Positions 9,501 through 16,574 of a stretch of 64,000 nucleotides of DNA are shown here, one piece after another (within the stretch, counting starts at the first letter, position 1; each line of letters starts with the position of its first letter). This DNA comes from CAZEHS01 sp964649745 (GTDB lineage: Bacteria > Bacillota > Clostridia > Peptostreptococcales > Acidaminobacteraceae). Where the stretch lies: positions 11,323-75,322 of the forward strand of contig CAZYQI010000017.1 in the NCBI GenBank assembly GCA_964649745.1. The letters run 5' to 3'. The notes beneath the pieces were generated by a model. The model saw only the letters and a list, made by a program, of their open reading frames with translations. It was not told the origin of the DNA and did no database searches. The position numbers and the translations under genes are program-made.

Positions 9501-9924
9501 ATCAAAACCCATCAATCTAAATGTTTTTTATGAGCTTTTAAGACGTTACAGCAGCGGTGAGGCGCAAAAAGAAGCTGTTCAGGTGCAAAGTCTTATTGAA
9601 AAGGCATCCCAATACAGGGGGAGGCAATCCGCTGCGGCAAATCCGGACGGAGAATTGCTGCTGAAAGATTTGGAAAACGCCATCGGGAACATCGGGCGGG
9701 CACGGTTGAAATTGGATTACAATGAAATGGAAAAAGAAGCCCACGCATTGAAAAAGACAGCTGAAGCCAAGTCTTTGGAAGACGTGCGAAAATGTGCATT
9801 CCTTCTGGAGCTGGCGGCCAGAAAAGAGGATGCGGGGAATGTTACCAAGCAAATTGAAGAGCTTATGGAATGTATTAAAACAATGAAATCAAGAGAGGGG
9901 GTCAACACATGCGAATCCTCATAG
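6562..9924 (+). CDS. Multi-PAS hybrid histidine kinase with receiver and Hpt domains
   Basis: Soluble sensor kinase of 1120 residues with a complete internal phosphorelay. Order: an unassigned N-terminal region (about 1-105); four PAS-like regions (about 107-225, 230-345, 347-475, 490-610); HisKA with phospho-His638 in SHEIRTPMNG; an ATPase domain with DTGIGI and GGTGLGLSI; a receiver with phospho-Asp930 (VLMDIQMP); and a C-terminal Hpt-like domain with His1061 in EAHALKK. No membrane span is seen. The third PAS carries five clustered cysteines (403, 412, 417, 418, 421), suggesting a metal or redox sensor; that is inference. In the Hpt motif the usual Gly after Lys is another Lys. It lies 35 bases after cheW and overlaps the next receiver gene, so they are likely co-expressed. 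Confidence 0.92.
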   Translation: MTNTYRFVYVNPETENWKTFEVSHQQLFSSGLRWVAAEKTEEQNADMYIIQGVLDAPVLATYLARFRRGVPVVMLPIVEGDIRPERVFEAGGIFLLGKQGPSTLLNIFDSIGEGVATADADGVITYANGAAMALLGDRQDPIIGERFNDVFKILHPNTGHVESELFEKAIDASGHMGLWRRARLKASGGRTFNISASLSPVVGFDSKKAGIVIVFRDIDRIVMAEEDLYKYSQVIEQNTNPIALTDMDWITEGVNGAFKSTFPQDNYGKRPFVELIPAELRLNYSEVASRLSTDEKWCKEFQTKGAAGDTIWYSIVINAIRDSDGRSTNHVVHIENISERKQAQRLLELERQNLRAIFFGAPLGLATVDHEGRIIMANDEVTRIFNKNMLSLIGKRIGDGLGCRVKESTGTCGVAYCCDECEINQIVVQALTKCLPVRGREVRQWNIGQDGRSRVLDLRISAVPIVENDQPMAVLVLEDITATKELGRELIKNEKRLRLLTDNMNDLIIQIDRWGVILYASPSLYQQTGYLPEEVVGQKVFDFVKADDREPAIENMQNRMKSKDAFSVDLRIIRKDESVANMEVVGNVLEDDRGEISIVYVCREISDKIRDLNALRRAKEEAVAANRSKSEFLANMSHEIRTPMNGIIGMTNMTMMTELTGEQRDNLKLVRGSAESLLKIINSILDFSKIESGKMVVESIDFDLEALMNKVLKVNKVQAFEKGLEMRLEMDKGIPHLIKGDPNRLMQILNNLISNSIKFTHSGGIALDIVKARETKDSVCLTFSVKDTGIGINEKDFGRIFHSFSQVDGSITRRFGGTGLGLSICKQLVEMMGGTIAFESKPDGGSRFWFDLLFVKTQILENPLAVPEGDFAVGATDKTLDVLLVEDDKVNQILAMRLLEKQGHRVFLANNGQEALDYLTDHYPDIVLMDIQMPVMDGVEATRRIRENPRFKNLPIIALTAYAVKGDRERFLADGMNDYISKPINLNVFYELLRRYSSGEAQKEAVQVQSLIEKASQYRGRQSAAANPDGELLLKDLENAIGNIGRARLKLDYNEMEKEAHALKKTAEAKSLEDVRKCAFLLELAARKEDAGNVTKQIEELMECIKTMKSREGVNTCESS

Positions 9925-10352
9925 CGGAAGATGATTATGTCAGCAGAAAATTTTTGTTCAGGTTTATGTCACAGTTTGGGGATTGTGATGTAACCGTGGA
10001 CGGAATGGAAGTTATCGAGGTGTTCATGATGGCGTTGGATGAAAAACGCTATTATGACCTGGTATGTCTGGATATCATGATGCCGGAGGTAGACGGCATC
10101 AAAGCGTTGAAGACGATTCGAAAATTGGAGGTGGAGCGTCAGATTCCGTTGGAAAAACGCTGCAAGATCATCATGACCACGGCGCTGAACGCCACAGATG
10201 AGATATTTGATTCCTTTGATTCGGGCTCTGAGGCCTATGCTGTGAAACCCATTGATACGGACAAGCTGACAGATGTGATGAAGCGGCTGGGTTTGCAGGT
10301 GGAAATACAGAACAACGAGAAGGGCGGGGCGAAGAAAAAAACAGAGAAATAA
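9909..10352 (+). CDS. Stand-alone receiver-domain response regulator
   Basis: CheY-like protein of 147 residues with no DNA-binding domain. Asp8/Asp9 (AEDDY), phospho-Asp55 (CLDIMMPEVDG) and Lys113 (AVKPID) are intact. A short lysine-rich tail (KGGAKKKTEK) ends it. Its ATG lies inside the last codons of the hybrid kinase (16-base overlap) with AGAGGGGG upstream, so production is coupled to that kinase. The Hpt domain of the kinase is the likely phosphate donor. The loop after the phosphorylation site is long, as in receivers often found downstream of PAS hybrid kinases. Confidence 0.88.
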   Translation: MRILIAEDDYVSRKFLFRFMSQFGDCDVTVDGMEVIEVFMMALDEKRYYDLVCLDIMMPEVDGIKALKTIRKLEVERQIPLEKRCKIIMTTALNATDEIFDSFDSGSEAYAVKPIDTDKLTDVMKRLGLQVEIQNNEKGGAKKKTEK

Positions 10353-10404
10353 TGCTGCAAGCCGAATGTACGGCATTTGACAGTAAGCGAGCAGACAAAC
10401 GAAA

Positions 10405-10492
10405 GGGAGAGGTTGCCACGCTACTCGGTTCCTCGCGATGACAATGGTAAAGTTGTCATCGCGGGGGCCGCAGGACCATGGCCGGCTCTCCC
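10405..10492. repeat. Dispersed palindromic repeat, copy 1
   Basis: An imperfect palindrome with ends GGGAGAGGTTGCCACG and GGCCGGCTCTCCC and an inner stem CCTCGCGATGACAA / TTGTCATCGCG. It lies between two convergent signalling genes. A second member with the same end and inner-stem motifs is at 26428-26523. It resembles the GTCATTGCGAG / TTGCCACG repeats seen between genes in many bacteria. It has no coding capacity and may also act as a transcription barrier. Confidence 0.7.
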
Positions 10493-10510
10493 TCTTCGTG
10501 TGGTTCGATC

Positions 10511-11263
10511 CTAGGCCTCCAGTAGCCGCCGAATCTTATTCAGAAGCAGATCCGGCTTTACGGGCTTTAGGATATAGGCCTTAGCATGGGCCTTGTAAGC
10601 GGATTCAATCAGATGTTCATCCGTCATACTGGAAAAAAGTGCGATGGTTACCGCTTCATCGTGCTGATCAACCTTGATGCGGCGACATAGCTCAATGCCG
10701 TCGATATCCGGCAAATCCCAGTCGGTGAGGATCAGATCGGGCTTGAAGGTATCGTGGAGATGGAGCCCCTCTTCCCCATTGGTAGCAGATTCCAAAGCAT
10801 AGGCGGTCTGTTTTCGTATCATGTCGGCAACTATCTTTCGAAGCAGCCGGTCATCGCTGATATGAAGGATTTTTTTACAGGGAGCAGAAACGGTTAAGGG
10901 TTCTTCTTCAAGTGAGATAGCCTCTCCCAACAGACAAGGAATCATATGGGAAGGATAAACGAATTGAGCGCAGATTCCATGGGCAGTCTGGTAATTGTAA
11001 TCCTCCGGGCCTCGTTCTGTAAGAACAAGAATCTTTTCGGGCATGATATCCACTGCCTCGGGGGACAGATGCTTCAGGATGTACTTGGCGTTTACCTCAG
11101 AATACTCAGCGCACATCAGAAGAGCATCGGGTTCCATTTGTCGGCAAAGCTCAGCCAGATCCTCATCCGATCCCGCGAAATCAATCTGGAATTCTTGACG
11201 GGACAGGGTTTGCCGAAGTTCCCGCCGCTGCTCGGTTGAATCGATTACCGCCAGTATAAACAT
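10511..11263 (-). CDS. Double receiver protein with degenerate first receiver
   Basis: Response regulator of 250 residues with two receiver-like domains and no output domain. The second (about 131-250) is intact: acidic pair in ISDDR, phospho-Asp in LTDWDLPDIDG and Lys in ILKPVKP. The first (about 1-115) keeps the fold pattern but lacks the acidic pair (IDSTE) and the phospho-Asp (LLMCAEYSE), so it is probably a pseudo-receiver. AAAGGGGG lies seven bases before the ATG. It follows the degenerate hybrid kinase at 11281-13467 by 17 bases and is surely in the same transcript. A role as a phosphate sink or adaptor is inference. Confidence 0.82.
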   Translation of the reverse strand: MFILAVIDSTEQRRELRQTLSRQEFQIDFAGSDEDLAELCRQMEPDALLMCAEYSEVNAKYILKHLSPEAVDIMPEKILVLTERGPEDYNYQTAHGICAQFVYPSHMIPCLLGEAISLEEEPLTVSAPCKKILHISDDRLLRKIVADMIRKQTAYALESATNGEEGLHLHDTFKPDLILTDWDLPDIDGIELCRRIKVDQHDEAVTIALFSSMTDEHLIESAYKAHAKAYILKPVKPDLLLNKIRRLLEA

Positions 11264-11280
11264 GCTGTATCCCCCTTTTC

Positions 11281-13467
11281 TTACGCATCCATTTTATAGA
11301 TTCGCGGGTTTTCGTTAAGAAGCTGAATCAATTTTTCTTTTGGACACGGTTTTACCAGCAGGGCACGAATAGGGCTTGCCTCCACTGCCTTCTGCAGCTC
11401 GGCATCTGTGTCGGAGGTAAGCGCGAAAACCGGTGTGCTGCAGTTAATGGTCTCCTTAAGGCTGTAGCTCAGTTCAATACCACCGAGTCCGGGCATATGG
11501 ACATCGGTGAATATGCCGTCATAAACCTCGATTTGAGCTAATTCCAGGGCCTCAAAGCCGTTGGAGGCAAAGGTGATCTTCCAGGGCAGTGATTTTAACA
11601 TGCGTTTTATAACGGCCTGATTAATCACGCTGTCTTCGGCGAAAAGCAGGTTGTAGATTTTTTCGGACTCATCCGGAGATGGGGTTAGAACAATCCTATC
11701 TTCAGGAATGTTCTCCATGGGAACCTTCAGACGTAAAATCCACTGGAAATCCAGACGTTCCAAGGTGATAGGGGCTCCCATGAACGCACATAGCTTTTGG
11801 ATCAACAGCAGCTTCATAGGGTCCGGTTTCCATGGCTTTGTAAGATAATCTCCCAGATGGCCCCAACGTTCCAAAAGCTCTCTGGCGTCATGATCCGGAA
11901 TCTTAAAATCCAGAAGCTGTGTCAGATGACCGTCTTCATACCCTATGGTCATGTACAGAAGCCCGGTGCCGCTGTCTTTAAGATAGCTGTGAACCAGTTG
12001 AAGGATCTGCATCAGGTGATGCAGGTCCCCTTTTAGATAGCGGATGTCCCCAAGGCTTTCGGAAGCGGTCCAGACAATCTCGGGATGTGTCCGTTCTTTC
12101 AGTGCATTCAGATAAGTATCCAAGGGAAAAGCCTCAATCTGAGCGTTCATTTTTCCGGCTTCAAGCTTTGAAAAATCGAGGATTCGCGTGACGGTTTCCA
12201 GCAGTTCCTCTGCTCCGGTGAGGATTTCTCTGGCATCCCCAGACTGCTCCTCGTCGCAGGCATCACTTTGTAACTGGTGTGCAGCCCCCAAAATTCCCAT
12301 CAGGGGGGTGCGGATCTCATGACTCATGTCGGAGAGATTCCGCGTAATCGATTCCCGGGCATTGACGGCAGTTTTCAAGGCCCGACCGGCTTCGGTGATT
12401 CGGCGGTCGATATCCGTTACATCTCTGAAAAGGTAGAGGGTACTGACAGAGTCGTTGTTATAGCCTTTGAGGGGAAATGCGGTTATCTGCCAGCTGTTCA
12501 TGGCATCATTGCTGCCAGTCAGCAAACAAAAGGGAGAACGTGTGGCATTTATAATGGCATCTCCGGAGTAACCCAAGGCACTGAACAGCTCTACCGCATG
12601 TTTACCCTCCACCTGTTGGGCTGTCAGTCTGAAGAGCTTAAGGAAGGCTTTGTTATGTTCAATGATGGCACCGTTGGCGTTTACAATCATGAGCCCATCA
12701 AAAATCGTATCATAAAGCAGATCTTTGGTGATGGGGCCGATCTCAAAGACTCTGGGGTGGAAAATGCTTTGACAGAAAACAATGGCGACAATCACAAAGG
12801 TAAAGGGGGTAAGGTCTGGCATTGAAGGGATCATGCCGCTTATGGTCAGCAAATTGATGAGCAGGGCGGCAAGAATGCCTGTAACCAGCACCATGGACTG
12901 GTGCCGATAACCGGCGGATTCGCTTTGGAGATGGTGCAGGATCACAAGAACAGCACTGAGAATGAGCAGGTAGGAATACATGCTGTGTATCCAGAATCCT
13001 ATCGTGAAGGTTCCGCTGACGCGTGTGTAGTTCCCCAGCTCAAGAAAACGGACCGACCGATAAAAGAGATGATGATGTGAATTTGTGGCAACGAGGCTCA
13101 GGGTGATCAGGGGAACGACAAAAAGGGAGATGCGGATCGGAATCCTCAGATGCCTCATAAGAGTGTAGTGTTCCAGTATAAAGAAGAAGATTGAAACGGG
13201 CACAAGGCATATTCCGATGAACATCAGGTTATGAAAAAACAGCTTGTAACCATGATCCGTTACGATAAGGGAAACAGCCTGCATGAATGTCCAAAGGGAA
13301 ATGGAGGATAAGAGCACCGCAAGCCAGACGGCTTCGCCGGTATTCCGTTTCATAATGGACTGGACACTCAAGAAAAGCGCCAATGCACCGATTGAGATCA
13401 GACACCCTAAGTAAACCAGACCTTCCAAAGGAACCTCCAAAGCGTTCAGCGTGATTTCATCCTTCAT
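11281..13467 (-). CDS. Membrane hybrid histidine kinase with degenerate ATPase domain
   Basis: Sensor protein of 728 residues. The N-terminal ~235 residues form about seven to eight membrane spans (7TM histidine-kinase type), then a PAS-like domain (about 245-350), HisKA with His383 in SHEIRTPLMG, an ATPase-like region (about 415-600) and a C-terminal receiver with Asp655 (FTDVHMPGLGG). The ATPase region lacks the expected boxes: the N-box Asn is lost (QILQLVHSYLKDSG), there is PDHDA where DTGIG should be, and no GxGLGL motif. It probably cannot bind ATP normally and may be phosphorylated by, or regulate, another kinase. No strong ribosome binding site was seen (AAGGGT ten bases from the ATG). 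The double receiver gene follows. Confidence 0.82.
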   Translation of the reverse strand: MKDEITLNALEVPLEGLVYLGCLISIGALALFLSVQSIMKRNTGEAVWLAVLLSSISLWTFMQAVSLIVTDHGYKLFFHNLMFIGICLVPVSIFFFILEHYTLMRHLRIPIRISLFVVPLITLSLVATNSHHHLFYRSVRFLELGNYTRVSGTFTIGFWIHSMYSYLLILSAVLVILHHLQSESAGYRHQSMVLVTGILAALLINLLTISGMIPSMPDLTPFTFVIVAIVFCQSIFHPRVFEIGPITKDLLYDTIFDGLMIVNANGAIIEHNKAFLKLFRLTAQQVEGKHAVELFSALGYSGDAIINATRSPFCLLTGSNDAMNSWQITAFPLKGYNNDSVSTLYLFRDVTDIDRRITEAGRALKTAVNARESITRNLSDMSHEIRTPLMGILGAAHQLQSDACDEEQSGDAREILTGAEELLETVTRILDFSKLEAGKMNAQIEAFPLDTYLNALKERTHPEIVWTASESLGDIRYLKGDLHHLMQILQLVHSYLKDSGTGLLYMTIGYEDGHLTQLLDFKIPDHDARELLERWGHLGDYLTKPWKPDPMKLLLIQKLCAFMGAPITLERLDFQWILRLKVPMENIPEDRIVLTPSPDESEKIYNLLFAEDSVINQAVIKRMLKSLPWKITFASNGFEALELAQIEVYDGIFTDVHMPGLGGIELSYSLKETINCSTPVFALTSDTDAELQKAVEASPIRALLVKPCPKEKLIQLLNENPRIYKMDA

Positions 13468-13525
13468 CTATTTATTACCCTTTTGGTGTCTGTGAAACAG
13501 AAATCTTTCTACTTGAAGGCCTGAA

Positions 13526-13542
13526 TCTGATACAATTGAATC
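13526..13542 (+). promoter_or_regulatory. Possible extended -10 promoter of the YhaM-like gene
   Basis: TCTGATACAATTGAATC contains an extended -10 (TGATACAAT) 40 bases before the gene's ATG. The -35 is weak. The same 17 bases recur at 26542-26558, where a good -35 precedes them. Confidence 0.35.
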
Positions 13543-13575
13543 GACTGCCGATACTACCTGTTGAAGGAGAATTCA

Positions 13576-14529
13576 ATGATTGATAAGAAAATATCTGAAA
13601 TCGTTGCAGGGGATGAAGTTCAAGGCTTTTTTCTGATAAGGGAATGCTCGCCGCGAGTTTCGTCCGGGAATAAGCTTTACCTGGACATACAGCTTATGGA
13701 CAGCAGTGGCGAACTCAATTCAAAATACTGGGAAGCGCAGGAGGCCGACGTTCAGTCTTTTACAGCCGGAACCATCGTTAAACTGCGGGGTACGGTTCAA
13801 CTGTTTCAGAACAAGCTGCAGCTCAGGATTGCCAAGATACGCCCTTCGGTTGAAGCGGATGGTGTGCGGACAGAGGATTTTGTCGCATCGGCGCCTTGGG
13901 ATGCCAAGTGGATGCTGGAGCAGATAGAAGGCTATGTTAATGCAATGACCGTCGAAGATTTGAAAAAATTGTGTTGTGCCTTCCTGGACACCTATCATGA
14001 CCGGTTGCTGTACTATCCGGCGGCAAAATCCAATCATCACGCCATTCGCAGCGGTTTGCTCTATCATGTGCTCAGAATGCTGCAGTCCGGTGAAAAGCTG
14101 CTGATGGTTTACACCCATCTGAACCGTGATCTTTTGTATACAGGGGTTATTCTGCATGATCTGGCAAAAATAGAAGAGATGGATGCGGGTGAATTGGGCA
14201 TGGTCACCTCTTATACGAAAACAGGGCAGATGTTGGGACACCTTATTCAGGGGATAACCTTAGTGGACAGGCTTGGCAAGGAGCTGGGGGTTTCCGAGGA
14301 ATGGCTCCTTCTTGTTGAGCATATGATCCTTACACACCATTATGAGCCTGAGTTTGGAAGTCCCAAGAAGCCCATGATTCCGGAGGGGGAGCTGCTACAT
14401 TTTCTGGATATGATCGATGCCCGGATGTACGATATGCAGAACGCCCTTGGTTCTGTTGAACCGGGCCAGTTCTCCGAGCCTGTGTGGGCCCTGGACAAAC
14501 GACGCCTGTACAAGTCGGCTCTTGAATAA
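13576..14529 (+). CDS. yhaM: YhaM-like 3'-5' exoribonuclease (OB-fold plus HD domain)
   Basis: Proteins of this architecture (YhaM/CbfA) are HD-domain 3'-to-5' exonucleases acting on RNA and single-stranded DNA. 317 residues from the ATG at 13576, seven bases after AAGGAG. The N-terminal OB-fold (about 15-105) includes LYLDIQLMDSSGEL and GTVQLFQNKLQL. The HD domain includes HHAIRSGLLYHV, the HDLAK metal motif, a distal ILTHH and a final DMIDARM. It is a little shorter than usual only because of the compact tail. The mscS gene follows 11 bases downstream, with yhaM-mscS-plsC likely one transcript ending at 16395. Confidence 0.85.
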   Translation: MIDKKISEIVAGDEVQGFFLIRECSPRVSSGNKLYLDIQLMDSSGELNSKYWEAQEADVQSFTAGTIVKLRGTVQLFQNKLQLRIAKIRPSVEADGVRTEDFVASAPWDAKWMLEQIEGYVNAMTVEDLKKLCCAFLDTYHDRLLYYPAAKSNHHAIRSGLLYHVLRMLQSGEKLLMVYTHLNRDLLYTGVILHDLAKIEEMDAGELGMVTSYTKTGQMLGHLIQGITLVDRLGKELGVSEEWLLLVEHMILTHHYEPEFGSPKKPMIPEGELLHFLDMIDARMYDMQNALGSVEPGQFSEPVWALDKRRLYKSALE

Positions 14530-14540
14530 GGAGGGAGACC

Positions 14541-15599
14541 ATGGCTGGGTTGGACAATCTGCTGTTGGAGATTCAAAAGGCACCTGAATTGTGGCTAGGC
14601 GCGGCGGTAGCCCTCGCAGGCTCCATTCTTTTGTGCGGCCTGGCTTCGGAGCTGGTTCTTTGGATGCTTCGGGGCGTTTTCAGGGGAGTGGACAAAGATA
14701 CGTGGAATTCCCTGAGAGACTCGTTTAAAAAGCCCTTGGCCGTATTTCTGATGCTTTTGGGAATATACGGGACCCTGGAGCTCTTGCCGCTTTCTCCTAA
14801 AACAGACCTGTTGCTGGCTCGGGGGTTGAAAATTGGGTTTATTCTTACGGCGGCATATGGTGCCTACCATCTGGAAGGTGTACTGGCGGCGCTGTTCGGT
14901 AAATTGAATGCCCGAATGAACCTCCAGAGCAGTGAGCTGCTGAAACAATTCTCCTTACGCGTCATCCGCTTTGTAGTGGCAGTGCTTGCGGCGACACTGG
15001 TGGCCGATCAGTTTGGAATCAACGCGGGGAGCATTGTGGCGGGCCTTGGGATAGCAGGACTGGCAGTGGCGCTGGCAGCTCAGGATACCTTGGCCAACAT
15101 TTTTGCCGGTATTGTCCTCATCATGGATAAGCCCTTTGATGTGGGAGAGCTGGTGCAGGTGGAAAACCACACCGGCATCGTGGAGAACATCAATTTCAGA
15201 AGTACCCGGATACGTTTGTTGACCCAGGAATTGGTCACCATCCCGAACTCGGCCATCGCCAAAGGGCCTATCACGAATCTGACCCGGCGTAATCAGCGGA
15301 AGGCTGAGGTGAGGCTGGAGCTTGGAAAGGGTGTCCATCGAAAGGCACTGTTGGAATTCATCGACGAACTGGAGGGAATCCTGCGGAATACCGACGGGAT
15401 CGATCCTGCCACGGTGCTGGTGCGACTGGAATCCTATGCGGTGACCGGGCCGGTTCTGAATCTCACCTTTATGACAGACACCGCTGAGTGGGAAGAATAC
15501 GTAACCATCCGTCAGGAAGCGGTGCTGTCCCTGATGGAGGCCCTTGAACGGAACGAGATTAAAACAGCCCGCCAACGGGTTCAAATTGAAACAATTTAG
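14541..15599 (+). CDS. mscS: MscS-family mechanosensitive ion channel
   Basis: Small-conductance channel that opens under membrane tension and protects against osmotic down-shock; inner membrane. 352 residues. Hydrophobic spans at about 17-38, 64-82, 93-110 and 138-160, then the pore helix with alternating Gly/Ala (AGLGIAGLAVALAAQD). The MscS beta domain follows, with FDVGELVQV and the ENINFRSTRIR segment ending in TIPNSAIAKGPITNLTR. The C-terminal cytoplasmic domain runs to the end. AGGAGGGAGACC precedes the ATG. Middle gene of the probable yhaM-mscS-plsC transcript. Confidence 0.92.
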   Translation: MAGLDNLLLEIQKAPELWLGAAVALAGSILLCGLASELVLWMLRGVFRGVDKDTWNSLRDSFKKPLAVFLMLLGIYGTLELLPLSPKTDLLLARGLKIGFILTAAYGAYHLEGVLAALFGKLNARMNLQSSELLKQFSLRVIRFVVAVLAATLVADQFGINAGSIVAGLGIAGLAVALAAQDTLANIFAGIVLIMDKPFDVGELVQVENHTGIVENINFRSTRIRLLTQELVTIPNSAIAKGPITNLTRRNQRKAEVRLELGKGVHRKALLEFIDELEGILRNTDGIDPATVLVRLESYAVTGPVLNLTFMTDTAEWEEYVTIRQEAVLSLMEALERNEIKTARQRVQIETI

Positions 15600-15611
15600 G
15601 GACGGAGTATT

Positions 15612-16334
15612 ATGCGTACGATAAAGATGTTCTTTATTTTGATATACAGCCTGCTCTGGACCCTGCCCAGCTTTCCCCGGGCCCTTCGTCTGCATAGGGA
15701 AGGGCGGCAGACGGAGCTGCAGGCCATGCTCACCCGGCTGGGCAACGGCTGGGGAAGGATGCTGGTGGAGGGGACAGGCAGCACGGTTACAGTGGAAGGG
15801 GCAGAAAATGTTCCTCGCGACAGAGCGGTGGTCATTGTGGCCAACCACCAAGGCTATTTTGATATTCCGGTTCTCCTGGGGTACTTTCCAAAGGCCGCCG
15901 CGTACATTGCTAAAGCGGGGGTTCGTCAGGTGCCGATCCTGGGTAAATGGAATGAACTGTACGGTACGGTGTTCATCAACCGGGGAAATCCCAGGGAAGC
16001 CCTCAAGGCTATACAAAAGGGTGCCGAACGGGTTAAGGAAGGCTATTCCCTCGTTATTTTCCCGGAGGGGACACGGAGTCCCGACGGTCATGTGCTATCC
16101 TTCAAGCCGGGGGCTCTTAAGCTGGCCCAAAAGAGCGGCGCCCCTATTGTTCCGGTCACCCTTGTCAATACCCGTACCATCATGGTGAAGGGAAGCCTCC
16201 GCATACGAAAGGCCAACATCCGGGTAATCATCGGCAAGCCCATCGAATCAGATTCCGATGGCAGCGTGGATCTGGCACAGATGATCCAGGAACAGATAGC
16301 TGCCAATATTGAAAAGTGGCAGGAATTTGAGTGA
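15612..16334 (+). CDS. plsC: 1-acyl-sn-glycerol-3-phosphate acyltransferase
   Basis: Transfers an acyl chain to lysophosphatidic acid to make phosphatidic acid, a step of membrane lipid synthesis. 240 residues, with an N-terminal membrane anchor (about 5-22). The four acyltransferase blocks are visible: NHQGYFD (HX4D catalytic motif), GTVFINRGNP, FPEGTRSPDG, and VPVTLVNTRTIM. Length and motif spacing match PlsC. The ATG follows mscS by 12 bases with GGACGGAG upstream. A terminator stands just downstream, so it is the last gene of its transcript. Confidence 0.92.
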   Translation: MRTIKMFFILIYSLLWTLPSFPRALRLHREGRQTELQAMLTRLGNGWGRMLVEGTGSTVTVEGAENVPRDRAVVIVANHQGYFDIPVLLGYFPKAAAYIAKAGVRQVPILGKWNELYGTVFINRGNPREALKAIQKGAERVKEGYSLVIFPEGTRSPDGHVLSFKPGALKLAQKSGAPIVPVTLVNTRTIMVKGSLRIRKANIRVIIGKPIESDSDGSVDLAQMIQEQIAANIEKWQEFE

Positions 16335-16352
16335 AAAAGATCAAAAAAATAT

Positions 16353-16395
16353 TAAAGCAATTTCCTGAAAACGATTTCAGGAGGTTGCTTTTGTT
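16353..16395 (+). terminator. Terminator after plsC
   Basis: AAGCAA...CCTGAAA pairs with TTTCAGG...TTGCTT, followed by TTGTTT. It lies 20 bases after the plsC stop and just before the helicase promoter. Confidence 0.8.
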
Positions 16396-16412
16396 TGCAT
16401 TTTCAGTTATGA

Positions 16413-16441
16413 TTGAAAGGTTGGACGCACTCCGTTATAGT
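16413..16441 (+). promoter_or_regulatory. Promoter of the DEAD-box helicase gene
   Basis: TTGAAA (16413-16418), a 17-base spacer and TATAGT (16436-16441). The leader would be about 125 bases long and includes CCTCATCGAAGAGG-type dyads. A long leader is common for cold-induced RNA helicase genes. Confidence 0.7.
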
Positions 16442-16574
16442 TGCCAGTTTCTGTCGCGAGCCGCTTTTTTTCGTGCTGCAGGTCGCATCAATCTGGGAGA
16501 GCGTCCGGAATTCGCCTCATCGAAGAGGCTATCCGCTGCGCACCGACCGTGCCACGAGAAAGAGAGGAACTCAT

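Noticed and set aside
14955..16091. 378-codon minus-strand frame opposite mscS and plsC
   Set aside because: Runs across two well-supported genes and has no protein family pattern.
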